Source: Progne subis subis (Eukaryota > Chordata > Aves > Passeriformes > Hirundinidae). Taken from it: a stretch of 64,000 bases of DNA. Below are positions 10,631-23,017 of this stretch, in pieces. A model generated the notes under the pieces. It worked only from the letters and a program-made list of their open reading frames with translations. It was not told where the DNA came from and did no database searches. The stretch is taken from the NCBI GenBank assembly GCA_022316685.1, contig JAKJHU010000039.1, positions 4,588,001 through 4,652,000 of the forward strand, given 5' to 3'. A program made the position numbers and the translations under genes. Within the stretch, counting starts at the first letter, position 1; every line of letters begins with the position of its first letter.

Positions 10631-13600
10631 GGTCACCTTACCAGCTCTGATTTTCTCCAGTCACAGGCCCCAGGTACATTTTGTGGCCCCCTCCCAGCTT
10701 GGTGTGAACGTGTCTTCTGTGCTGTGCTCTCTCCACCTGCTGCTTTGCCCACACATGATTGCAGATTTCTAATTTCACAAACACACTCCCATTTTCTGTA
10801 AGCTGCTTGCATCTTCTGCCATCTCCTATTGCCATCCACCATCCTGCCTGCTCTGGTCCTGGTTTTTCTTGATCAGCAAAGCTTCCCGTGTCACAGGCAG
10901 CCAAAATCCCATGACCAACATTTCACACAGCACCAATTAGGACTCTGAGGGCAAAAAGAAAGGCTTTACACAAACAGAGTATCTTTCTGAAGGGGCATGA
11001 TGTGTGAAGAACGTGAAATACTTTCACCTTTCCACTCCACTTAAAGCATCATGAGTGTTGGCAGCTGCAGCCAGGGCAGTAAAGCTCCCTCAGCTTTCAG
11101 TTCGACACTGTTGACTGAGGAACATGCTGCGTGTTATGAGGGCACAGCGAGAGGTGTGTGGCAAAGTGCATCACAGCCCAGTGTGGTGCTGTGCTTATTT
11201 GAACACTTGGGCCTTACTCTCATAATTACCTCTAACTGGGAGTTAATCAGCCACCAGAGCCAATTCCAACTGTCCCAGTTATCCAGTCAGAAGCATTAGA
11301 GCTGTCCCAATTAAACACAATGTAAATGCTACAAAATATGTGCATAAGCTTGGCTCCTAGAGAGGCCTCTTGATTAAAAAGACATCATTATTTCACACCT
11401 CTGCTAATCAGCACTGACGGTTACTCTGATTTCAGAGGAGTTTGATTGCTCCCAGCATATTACCTCGCTGACAACTGGCACAGTCCTGTACTCTGCTCCA
11501 AGTCTTGATCTTGAGAATACTGTAAAATGACCTCACGTCAGCTCTGATAGTTTTGCTAGGAAACACCGGTGCATAAATATTCAACATAGCCAGAAGTCCT
11601 CATATCAAAGGAAAATAACAATATAACTACAGAGAACAGAAATTTTGGTCCTACAGTTCACATAACTTTAATTTCCTTACTGCCCAAGTTTTGTATGTCA
11701 TGCTTTAGGTCCTACTGCAAGTTAATCACAGAATGGCTAATAATAGACAGTGTAAAAGTAAAAAACAGTTTAAAATTCAACCAAGAATTACAGCTGAAAA
11801 TTTATCATCATCTTTTAATTAAAATCTTCAAACTTCTTCACATTTACATTAAATTAAGAGAAGCAAATAAGATCTGTTTTTTGTGATGGCCATGCTTGGA
11901 CTCCACTAATCTGAAAAATAATCAAATGGCAGATTCCATCTGTCTGTATATTATTTAATCATAATATGAGCAGAACAACTGAATACCGAGAAGTCTTCAT
12001 GAACTGCAGGCCCATTACTTTATCGGGTTTTTTCATTAGATCAAAAAAATCAGAACAACAAAAAATCCCCACTTAATTTCAGATGAAAAACAAAGACTGA
12101 CATTCTCTAATATTCAGAGCATTACTCACACAGAATTGGGAATAATGGTGCAACAAATTTATTTTATTTTTATTTTATTCACAGTGTAGACCTTACTGAA
12201 TTTAGCACAGAGCACGCAGCAATGTCAAATACTATGTATTAAAATATATATCCTACTGGCAATATTTAAAACCTCTTTTGAATACTTGCTACAAATATCA
12301 AAGCCATATTGAAGCCATCAAACTGCATAGGTTTTCATCTTGTGCAATTTTCTAGATACAAAATGTGCACATAATTTCTGCCTTAAAGTGAAAAATACAC
12401 ATAAAACATGGTTTGATTTTTCTCCTGCCTTTGGCTACAGGTGAACAGATCTAGGTGAATTGCAACAGTACTCAGTGCAACATTTTTTTTTTCCAGAGTA
12501 TTCTTCCAGAGTAATCCTCCTGCTGCTAACAGTGTCTTTAAAAGGCTGAATGGCACCTCAGCTTTGTGAAGCACCTTTAGTCATAACATCTTACCTAGAC
12601 TAGCTGCTGGCACTTGAGCAGCATTATATCTCCTGCATTATTCCTCAGCAAACCCATTCACCGCAGGGAGCTCTGCTGGTACACCAGAGTTTGACCCATC
12701 TGTGTGTGAGAAGGCGGATTGATAAAGTATGCTGTACTGTTCCAGCATGTAATAAGGAATATTCTCAGTTATTCTGAACCATTTAATGCACCCAAGTAAC
12801 TTTGAGAGTTCTTCATGTTAACTATTCTTTTATTCTTGTTGTGACTCAAAAGATGTGATTGCCTGACAGCTTTCTGTTTTTACAACCCTGTGCTTTGAAA
12901 CACACATTTCAAATTGTAATTGCATCTTGCCTGAAAATGAACTTTAAAAACTGAAGCTTAATTCCAGGGTGTTGCTACAATTTGCTAGTTGTCTTTTGTT
13001 CCGTGTTTGAAATAATTTTCTGTAAATATGGTAAGCATTTTGGATCTGAAAAGGTGATACTTCTTCAAGTTTTTAATCATAGATTTGGGGTTTTTTTTTT
13101 TTAACCATAATAAGCTATCAGAGTGCTAAATACAAAAGAGATACCGATATAGTTTTCACTGAATTTTCTGGCTTTTACTTAAAGTTTATGATGAGTCAAT
13201 TAGGTATACAGTACCTGTACTTGGAGATAGAGTGCATTCAGTCAAGCCAAGCAAAATTTGACAATTCAGCCTCCAATTATTATCCTATAAGTCTGGCAGT
13301 CATGCAATCAATTCTGCTGTTGTTTTGTGAACAGTTCATATTCATATGGCAAAAACATCTTGGTGTTTTTTCCACACATTTCCTAGTCTTCAGATAATGT
13401 GTTTTTCTCTGACCTGGGAATAGTAGAACATTTCCAATTTTGTTCAAGTCCAGAAGGAATGGAAATCCCTGTGACTCAGATTCAGATTAAATGTGATGCT
13501 AAAAGAAAACTGCAGCAATTGAACAGCTCTGTATCTTGTTTCAGTGACTGTAAAAGAGGTTGGGAGGATTAGCCTAGAAGTACATGCCTTTGTAGCAGAT

Positions 13601-16600
13601 ATCTGTCGGTAGGTAATACAGATTCTATTTGACTAGAAAGAAAGACAGCTAACTAATGCTAGGAAAACATTGATGTGACTGATACCAGACTTATGCAGAA
13701 GTTGTTAGGTGAGCATAATAAAAGAGACTTCAAAGTGGTAGGGGAGTCAAGGAGGATATTAGGAGTTCTCAATAAAGTGGTTTGTATGGGAATGCATTAA
13801 ATATGTGGTAACAGTCCAGACTGTATGTTCCTATAGTCCATTTTGGGCTTCAAGTCCCCACTTCTCTTAAAAAACAGCTTCTGGAGTGCCGAGGAATACA
13901 GCTTTCTTTAACAGCTGCTCTAGCCTCCATCTCCAGGCAGGTTTCTGTGCATCAGCAATCTGCCCAGATGTGTTCAGTGGTAACAGAAAAAAAAAACCCA
14001 CCCAAACCAAACCAAAAACCCAAACCCACTATAGCTAATAAAGAAGATGTAGACCTCAAATTGTCTTTTAGGATGTGCTGAGTGCCTGGCTACAATTTCA
14101 TTAGCATCAAAGAATATAGTACCATTCAAGATTGTATCAAGCTGACTGTCCATCTCTTCTAACTTCTGAAAGAATAGAAATCTATTGGACAGGTAATGGC
14201 AAAGATGAAATGCATAATTATGCTCAGTTGAATAAGTTCTGTTGAATAAAGAATTTGGATTTTATTCAGGTTGCAAATACTTACATCAGAGAGTATTTTT
14301 AGCAGAGGTGCCAAGAAAATAGTCTTTAAGAGAAATAATCAGTATAATCGTCATTCAGAGTACTGGGATTTTGTTCCAAGACTCTTGGAGGACTTCAACA
14401 ATATCGATTTTGCAAACTTCAAAACATTGCCAAGGTCAGCTCTATTCAGAAGCTGTGACTCTGTGCTCTCTTTGGGTCATTATCTACACTAGATGCAAGG
14501 CTCTACCTGCATTGAACAATCTTATTTAGCAAATACCCTGCACAGATGAGAATTACTGCTGCCGTAACCTAGCCTTCCTGAATGCTCCAAAAATAAAACC
14601 AGCATAAATTAGTCTCTATATTCTAATCACAGAGCAGGAGGAAAGCCTGTCTCCTAGTTAAGTGGCTTAGTCACAGGTTTTTCATTTTCCTTTACATTAT
14701 ATATTAACCTCAATACAAGTACTTGTACTGCAAACATATTAAAGTAGTAGAGTAGTCCCAATGGACCAATTTTTGTTCATCAGGTTAAATATATGTACAT
14801 GTTTAATAGGATGGGAATGACCAAGTTGTTCCAGCATTGGGAGGCAGTGTAATATCAAGTTCTCCAAGCAGGGTTTCCTTTTGTAAACAGTGAAGACTTT
14901 TGATTTATAATTTCTTTGCATAGTAATACTAAAAGTATTTTCTCAAAGCATGTCACTGAAATGTTTGAAACCAAACCTATGGTGTATATATTCCAAACCT
15001 GAATAATGAAATAAATGCTAATATTGGGGACTGTAGAATGTGCAAATACAATCTGGATATAATCAGTAGAAAAAGTAAGAATTTTGAAAACACAGTGGAC
15101 TGTAATTAAAATAAAAGCATTTGTTTGCCTAGGTTACAGTCATGACTTGGAGCAGCAACATCCAACTTCAGCTAATTATTTCAAAAGGCTCTGGCATATA
15201 TGCTGAGGTTTGCTGAGCTTTTTATTTAGAGAAGCTTATGGTCCTTGGACTGAAAATTCAGAACGTTCAGAAACCACTGCTTTCTAGGTTTTGATGTATT
15301 TCTTTACAGGTTTGCCTGGTAATCTTTATCTTTGGCTCAGCTTTGTGAAATGACAGTATGGATGGGAGCGAGTGAATTCCCTATTACATTCAGAACAGAT
15401 AAATCGAAGACCTCCATCCCCTTACCACCTACCTCTTTAAAACTCTGAGTACGGTCACACATATTTCTATATCAATTACATGTTACCCATCAGCCACTTG
15501 ATGCAATGGCAGGCCAAGACTCCAAAAGGAAGATAATTTTAAAATAGCTGTTCTGGTTAACTGTGAACTAGTTGTCAGTAACTTTAATAAGTCTTTGAAG
15601 GAATACAGCAAACCAATGAAACAGTTGCATAGAGAGGGGAAGAAATCTTTAATAAATTTTCAAACAAAATGCAACAGTCTCTCAGCTGCATTGTCACAGG
15701 CCTTGGCCAGCAAGAAGGAAGCAAAGCCTTTTCCACTGCTTGCTCAAACCATGTGTTTTATCCTTTTTATCTTGGTTTGTCTTCCTGGCCTAGTTTATAG
15801 CTGTATTGATCCAAATAACGCAGTAGTGAAAAGCAGTATAGGAAAAGAGAACAAAAAGTGTTCCCACTGGCAAATAGGAAGGAGAGGGGAGAGAGCTCTG
15901 TGAACCAGAATTTCAGGTGAGAAGATGGGCAATAGAACCATTTGAGCCATCCTTTGAGCTATAGCTGGAGATACGGGAGACCTTTGGTTTCTGAGCATTC
16001 TATCCCAACACTGAAGAGACACAAAAATGTAGGGGGGAGTATGTGGGTTACGTACAGGACAGAAGAATGTCTCAGTTTTCTGTGTGTGTCTGCCACCTAA
16101 GTACTTGTCCTACTCTAACCCTGTCAGATTACTCTAGCTAATGTATCCTCATATCACATCTGGCTGTCCCACTCTTGGTTCCCCTTCAGACTCTGTTACA
16201 GCTCTTTTCCCTTTCATTCCTTCTCTGAGACCTAAGAAGCAGGGGAGGGTGGATAGGAGAGGTCCATGACAGGGGCAGCTAGCCCTCGACTCAAATCTGC
16301 ATATGAGAACGAGAGGGAGAAAAACCCCAAAAGAGAAAGGAGGCCAGGATTCATCAAGCAGGAAAAGACAGAAAATCTGTTGCCCCCCTTTTTACTTTGC
16401 ACTTTCCTGAGGAAAGCAGTCCTGTAGGGGTCGAAGAAGAATCACTACCCATGCCTTACAAGACCCTGGACTACAGCAGGAAAATGAATGAATGAAAAAG
16501 TCCCAAAGAGCCTGGCTTAGGTTGTAAGCAATTTCTTTGCTCATTGGTGGTAAAAGGCTTGTTTTGGACCTTTTTTTGAGACCTGTATGGTGTGGATTCC

Positions 16601-17655
16601 CTGGGTTGTGTGGCATTCAAGGAGCAATTTTATTTGAAACATTTAAGAAAAACTGCTTATCTTTTTAAATAGCAGACAAGTAAGAGTAGCCAAGGAGGAT
16701 TTTCCACTCCCTGGCTGAGAATAAAAGTGGGCAGCCACCTGCTTACCTTTTGAGAACCTCTGTAGTACAATGTGCCATTAGTCAAACTCTTTGTGAAGAA
16801 AATTTCAGATTTCAATTTATATATGTAAGAACTCAGCTAGTGAAAGTCTTATTGCAGCTAATATACTTTCCTATTTATAAGTCACCCAAAACAGTCTCTA
16901 AAGTATCACAAAATCAGAAAAACTTGTTGTCTAGCACACTGTTCCTCCCTTATTCATGATGATTGGTGATTTAGTTTTCTGAAACTGTGATCATCTTCAA
17001 TGCTTTTTTCCCTGTTTTCTAGCTGTTAAAATGGGAAACATTGTGCTTCTAAAATTATTTCCCTTTTTCTCTGACACCTATTTTACTACTACAATATGAC
17101 ATTTTGACACATACAACATGACAAAATCACAAACCTCCAATGATTCAGTGGAATAGTTAAACAGTTTTGTCTTTGATTAAATAAATGCAGAATCTAGGAT
17201 GTTACAAGATGATAATCTATTGATGGAAAACAAATATTCTAACTGCTTGGTGCCAACCCATGGATCAACTTCAAGTACTCAGGCATGACTCAGAAAAAGG
17301 GGTGTGCAAACTGTGAATGCCATTATTCCATGGCCTTGCATTTTCCATTTCTCCAAGGAAGCCACAGATTGGATAAAGCAGTGGCTCTGCTATAATTTCA
17401 CTCTGCTTTTCCATGGCCCAATTCCAGCCAGACTTTAGACATTCTAGCAAGGGGACCAAACTGATCCATGAGGGTGAGTTCCTTTTCTGAAAGCTTCAAA
17501 TTCATGGAGACAGTGAAAAGACTTGGATTGATCCCCTAGTATTTAATAGGCTTTGTTTTCACCTTGCTGTGGTATCTAGTTATGGAAATTCAATTAAGTT
17601 CTGCAAAGAGAACCTGTAAAGGAATGGGGAAGTGTTCTACTAGTCACATGGTAGA

Positions 17656-17741
17656 TAGTATGAGCATCACCACTGTACAGAACTGTACCAAAAAGTAATA
17701 GTATGAGCATCACCACTGTACAGAACTATACCAAAAAGTAA
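17656..17741. repeat. 43-bp tandem duplication
   Basis: The 43-bp block beginning TAGTATGAGCATCACC at 17656 is repeated immediately at 17699. I see one difference: ACTGTACC in the first copy and ACTATACC in the second. Two copies only, so this looks like a recent slippage or duplication event and not a satellite. Confidence 0.93.
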
Positions 17742-19220
17742 TAAACAGTTTACTCATAACTGATTTTACAATTCATCAAATGAACCAAAAAAACTGGAAA
17801 GGTTCATTCCAAACCTTATTTTGCTTTTTGAGAAAAACCAACCAAAGATATTTCATTTCATTGACACTTTGTACAAGAATCACTTCAGGTGTATGCTTGG
17901 AGAAAAATATGCGAATGAGACTATGCATAAAACTCACAAACCTGTTGAAGGAAATGCTGTATTTTGCTGTTAACAATCCTTCAAGGCTGAGCAAGGTTCA
18001 CCAGGGAGAAGAAATTTTGAGCTGGTCAGAGGCTGAGGAGATCCAGACACAATTGTTACTGTCTAAATGATTGCCCTAACTGCTGGGCAGAAAGGGATAG
18101 CAACCAGTCAGCCTCAGCTGCTACACATTTTCTGATTGGTACAAAATACTGACTTTTTCTCTAAGACAGATCAAAAGTCTGAAAGATAGGCCACTCAACA
18201 AGGAGCAAAACACCCAAATACTCTTAAGAATGTTTAATTGTATTTACTAAATAAAACAGCTCAAATAAGCGACAGTGAGAAACTACATATTTCATCTGGT
18301 AATAACACCAGAATATTTGGCTCAGCTGTTGTTCCCTGAAGGGAACCACAGGAAAGATTTAGATCTTGCACTGAATCATGAATTGCATTTTCTGCTGGAC
18401 AAAAGGAAGATAAGAACTTCTCCACCATTTTTGTATTTCTAGCCCAGAAAATATATTCCAACTTACATAGCAAATGCCACTTCACATCATGATATTAGGG
18501 TAACTAAATATCAAAGCTTAAATTTTGCCACAAGCTTAGTTTTAGCTGAAAGAAAAAATGCTCTGCTGTAACAATAGCACTGTAGAATTGCCTGAGGGTT
18601 AAAATACCCTAAAGAAAGGACTTGTATAATAACAGTGACTAACTTACCGTGCTGGAGAGGTGTGGGAGTTTTTCATTGTTATTAACTGTAACTTTTTGAG
18701 GTCATTTTCAGAACCTGTCTTATATGAAAAATGCTTAACTATTTTCATGCAGCTATCTAAGGCATATATCAAATTCAGCAAAAATAATTTGAAGGCGCAA
18801 CTACTATTAAGGGATATTGTGTCTAGACCTTGATCTCCTATGTCATTTGGCATAGAAATGGAAAACACAATTTAATGAAAATAAATGTGTAGTATTAAGT
18901 TTGAGGTCAGTAAAGCTAATAGACAGTATATATTTAATGTCACAACTACAGAGTACATTGACCAGTAAACGAATTAAGAGCTATACTATAAATAATCTTT
19001 ATGCCATCATCTTAGCTCATCAATCATGGAAGAGTAATTCATAAGGATACTAAGAAAGCAGACTACCTTTAGCTTTTTTTGCTAACACAAATGATCTTCT
19101 GTATTGGGGATATCTAGTAGCCTAAGCTAAGTAAAACAAAGCTTGTTATTAATTTAGCAAAACTTGGACTGGAAAGATTAGTGCAAAGATAACACAAGGC
19201 AAGACCTAACTGGGAAATAA

Positions 19221-19794
19221 TAAGAGGTGGTTTAGCCCCAACCAGCAGCTTAGCCCCACATCCACTCACTCATTCCTGGTGGGATGGAAGAGGGAATCTG
19301 AAAAGTAAAAATGAGAAAACTTGGAGGCTGAGATAAAGACAATTTATTAGGAAAAGCAAAATCCACACATGCAAGCAAAGCAAAACAGAGAATTAATTTC
19401 CCACATCCCATGGGCAGGCAGGTGTTCAGCTATCCCCAGGAAAGCAGGGCTCCAGCACACACAACTAAAACTTAGGAAGACATCCAAACATCTCCATTTC
19501 CTCCTTCTTCCCCCAGCTTTATATGTTGAGCATGACACCATATGGTGTGGGTTATCTCTCTGATCAGTCAGTGCCAGCTGTCCCAGCTGTGTCTCCTCTC
19601 AACCTCATGTGCACCCCAGCCCCCTCGCTGGTGGGGAGGTACAAGGAGCTGAAAAGGCCTTGACTCTATGCAAGCACTGCTCAGCAGTAACAAAAATATT
19701 TCTGTATTATCAACACTTTTTTCAGCACAAATCAAAAATACAGCTCTGTATTAGCTATTGGGAAGAAAATTGACTACTCCTGACAAAAGCAGCA
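19221..19794 (-). mobile_element. Old solo LTR, avian ERVL type, minus orientation
   Basis: The landmarks and their order match the LTR at 4102-4695: a GGTGGTTTAGCCCC start, a CTGAGATAAAGACAATTTATT block, CTTTATATGTTGAGCATGAC, a TGCACCCCAGCC block, and ATTATCAACA followed by TAGCTATTGGGAAGAAAAT. On the minus strand these give a TATAAAG promoter box near 19517 and an AATAAA signal near 19340. Both ends are eroded: there is no clean TG...CA pair and no target duplication I can match, so the edges are approximate. No internal retroviral sequence is attached. Confidence 0.7.
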
Positions 19795-21358
19795 AAGCAT
19801 CACAAAGAGAGCATACTGGCTAAAGTGGGGTCACTTTTGATGTTCCTCAAGTGCAGAGGGAGGCAACTGAGTCTTTTAAACATTTCCTGTAAAGACACTG
19901 GTACAAAGTACAAGTTGATAAATTTCCCTGAATATTCAGTGATGAGTATAAAATCAACACCAGAGCCAGAAAGGGTTATATATCAATAAATATAACTAAT
20001 ATTGAAGATTAAAATATTAGGAACAAAGTTAAAGTTAGCTGTATGAAATACAGTATCATGTATTAAATGGTTGTACACTAGGATTTCAGGTGTCAGAGGC
20101 AGTCTCTTTTCTGCCTCCATATTGTTCCCAACAGGATAGACATGCTTTGAAAGGCACAATCAGGGCACACACATGTACTTCAGCAGCAGACAGCCTGGCA
20201 GCCCAACTAGCAGCCTGTGCTCAGAAGCCTGGGTGAGTAGAGTGGGCACCCAATGCCAGGCTTTCCTTCTGACAAAGAAGACTGGCACTCAAAGCCATTT
20301 GTAACACAATTATGAGGATCTCTTGTTGGACCTATTTTGTCTTCTGTGAAACAGTTTTCATGCTAAATGAAAGAACGGGAACTCTAGTCTTCTGTTACCA
20401 GACAGATGCATCCTTTCCAGTTTACAAGGTCATGTCCATTCTTTCTACAGCTTAATGAATACTGAGGGACTCAATAGTTTATGTAATATTTGATGACAAT
20501 TCAGCAACTTGGCTGGGAATTACGTGCTACACAATTGTCATGGATTGCAGCATTTCTTTCAGTGATGACTGTCAGGGGATTGTTTATAATTCATAGAGAG
20601 GAAGTCCTTGAATCTATCTTGCATTTCCACTTTAATGCTGTCTGATGAGTACATAGCTGCCAACATTTGTACTCATCAGACAGCATTAATGTGGAAATAC
20701 AAGATGGCATTAATTGTATCCAAATTCTGGGGAGGATCTGAGCTCCAGGTGAAGCAGGTGTTTAAATTTAGCACAGAGATATATAATGACTTCTTGTGAT
20801 CTTCTCTGCAGCACTTTGTATTGGGCAGGCTGGACAGCACCCTGCTCAGTTTGATGGCTCCTGTGAATTCCATTCTCTAGTGAATGTAGGTCGCAGAGCA
20901 TAGAGATGACCAAACTTGCAAGGTATGCTTTATCCCAAACAGCCATGATACCAGGGATGTTCAAAGCATGTATGTCTTTATGTCTTTGTTCCTCCTCCAT
21001 TCACTCTGAAAATAGTTCCCAAAGCACTAGTTACAGCACTACTCCTCAGTACAAAAGACAGTAAGCAGAATAATTATGGGTCTTTCAGTATAATCCTTTG
21101 AAGGCTCTTTTCTCTCTTGCTAATGCTTAATTAGATTCTTTATCCCATTTACTCTTTTCCAGGTAAAAAATCTAATAATGACATCTGTACCTCTCTTTCC
21201 TTTTCCCTACTGCTCTTCCCTCAGCTCTGCAGCAAAAATAAAAAGTTCTGTTTTGAAGTGTCAGATCACAATTCATCTGCAAAGCAAGTTAACTCTGTTA
21301 TTTTTCCCCTTGACCTTTGGTCCTTACATCCAATTTCACTCCTGTTTTCCCTCAGAAC
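19795..21358. other. Non-coding stretch containing one strong hairpin
   Basis: AT-rich unique sequence without a credible gene. Its notable element is the inverted repeat at 20616-20705. Confidence 0.6.
20616..20705. repeat. Long near-perfect inverted repeat (38-bp arms)
   Basis: The left arm at 20616-20653 and the right arm at 20668-20705 are reverse complements at 36 of 38 positions, separated by a 14-nt loop. Transcribed from either strand this would fold into one long hairpin the size of a microRNA precursor. I do not recognise the sequence. It could equally be a small palindromic transposon remnant or a template-switch scar. Confidence 0.92.
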
Positions 21359-22031
21359 TGTTGGAGTCCAGGGCATTCCTTTGGTTGCCCTGGAGGGTCA
21401 GAGACCTGGGCAGGGGGGTCTGGCACCACAGCCCAGAGCTCAGAGAGACACTGAATTTGATTTCAGTCCATGGGAGAGGCTTCTTGCACTGCAGGAAGCA
21501 TTGCAGGCCACAAGAGTGTGAAAGATTGTAGTTTAGTATATCACAGGGGAAGAAAAACAGTGGGTCTGAATTTCTTGTATTGAAGTGAATGGGGACAAGA
21601 TGGAGAATTTGGGGTGTTGTCTCCTTCTTCTTCTTTCTTCTTCCCTCACTCCATTTCTGCAGTGATGTTAGCACAAAGTAGTTTGTGGGGATTAGGTCAA
21701 AGTAAAGATGACCTTTTTAGTAATAGTGATAGACATTGGTAATAAATAGTAAATATCGAATACGTAGCAATTAGTATAAAAGATAAGGACAGCCCTGGGA
21801 CGGGGGGAGTCACCAGATGTCCGAGCCGCGGCAAACATCTTGCAGGACACTGAGAAAATTGTAAGATAAGAACTAATAAACACGAAGCATGCAACTTTGA
21901 AGACTCCGTCTTTTCCTGCGTTTGGCTCAGAGCTTTGCAGAGGGCAAAAAAGACTCTAAAACCACCTGAATGCGGGGAATTTAAGCTCCAGCAAGCAGCC
22001 CCCCAACAACTGCCAAAACAGGGCAGCAACA
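21359..22031 (+). mobile_element. Solo LTR with 6-bp duplication, + orientation
   Basis: The element starts with TGTTGGAGTCC and ends with CAGCAACA, 673 bp. It is flanked by perfect 6-bp copies of CAGAAC (21353-21358 and 22032-22037). A TATAAAAG promoter box (21775-21782) is followed about 95 bp later by an AATAAA poly(A) signal (21875-21880), the normal U3-R order for plus-strand transcription. A 6-bp duplication is typical of class II (ERVK-like) elements. No internal region is present. Confidence 0.88.
21775..21782 (+). promoter_or_regulatory. TATA box of the solo LTR
   Basis: TATAAAAG inside the LTR at 21359-22031, upstream of its AATAAA signal. Together they set the LTR orientation as plus. 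Confidence 0.75.
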
Positions 22032-22202
22032 CAGAACCATCTTTCTATATATAAAAATAGAAGGCTCGGTTCATGAAATAGAAGGATGAACAAGTCCCTG
22101 GAACCATGTGGTGTCCTACTGCTCACTTCATGTCTACACTCATACCTCACTCAGGTCTGATGAGTCTGGACACTGTGATTTAGACTCTTGCAATTGAATC
22201 TA

Positions 22203-22316
22203 GCTGGAGGTGTGTATTTAGTGGTGTCTCATAAGTTTCCATACTGGCCCCACTACTGTTTAACTTATTCATCAATGATTTGGATGGAGAGGAGAGGCCT
22301 CCTCAGCAAGTTCACT
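22203..22316 (+). mobile_element. CR1 LINE, left part (split copy)
   Basis: The order GGTGTCTC, ACTGGCCC, TTATTCATCAATGATTTGGATG and CTCAGCAAGTTC is that of the CR1 reverse-transcriptase 3' region in sense orientation. The copy breaks off at 22316 and continues at 23018, where the next expected CR1 words (GATTACAAGAAGCTGG) appear. It has decayed and is not coding. Confidence 0.85.
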
Positions 22317-23017
22317 TGTGGCTGTGTCCTTCCACGCCTGGCAGGTGCTGGCTACTGGCTAGCTCAGATCTGCACAGCGGCCAAAGCGTTTTCGGTCGGG
22401 GTTGCAAGCCGGCAAGCAACCTCTTCCTGTGGGTCTCGGCTCCCCACCGGCGGCTGGCCTTGATTGCATCGTGACTGCGGCGGCGGACAAAAGGGTGACT
22501 CTCTGCTAGGCAGGTTTAATGATGGTTTATCAAAGTCAGAGTGGCGGGAGCTCCGCCACTCTTCCCACTGCCCGGAGAGAGCCCTTTGAATTTCCCTCCC
22601 TGAACTTATAAATGGGGGAGGATTAAGGAATGGCAACAACAGGTCAGCAAATCAGGGAATTCGGGGGACAACAGGGGGTGTCCACTTCTAAACATCGGAC
22701 CACTCATAAGGGGATTTCCCAGGCACCAGCCTATCACTCGATGCCTCTCCTGGGACTTTCCCGAGTCCAGGGAGGGGTCCCAAAGTGACAGACAGGATGC
22801 CCCAGAGCCGGGGGGAGAGGGGATTGACAAGGACAGGTGGGGGTTGGGATGATTGACATAAAACAATTCGTTATACAGCAAACGGGGAGGAGCTCCTCAT
22901 AGGGGAGGAGCCGTTACAGGAAATGGGGGCACAGTGGAATTAACCATAACATAAAACTTCTTATAAAACTTACAGAATTACTTAAGAACTTGATAAAACA
23001 ATTCTTGCACCACCACA
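22317..23017 (-). mobile_element. Solo LTR inserted in CR1, minus orientation
   Basis: This 701-bp LTR starts TGTGGCTG and ends ACCACCACA. It is flanked by perfect 6-bp copies of TTCACT (22311-22316 and 23018-23023). It is the same family as the LTR at 36496-37203: both share CGCCTGGCAGG/TGCCTGGCAGG near the start, a CACCAGCCTATCACTCGA block, GAGGTGACAGACAG-like sequence, and a GATTGACA block near the end. The better-preserved relative has AATAAA and TTATAAG boxes on the minus strand, so both are read as minus. The 6-bp duplication points to an ERVK-like element. Confidence 0.88.

Larger units (their letters stand above)
8486..19220. other. Long non-coding stretch, no gene recognised
   Basis: About 10.7 kb of AT-rich, mostly unique sequence. 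Minor features are an (AAC)n run near 8970-8990, a poly(A) run near 9492-9511, the CCCTG run at 10596-10630 and the 43-bp duplication at 17656-17741. The block at about 11220-11580 is less repetitive and more balanced in composition than its surroundings, but I cannot show that it is conserved. Open frames are all about 100 codons or shorter and have no recognisable domain. Confidence 0.55.
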
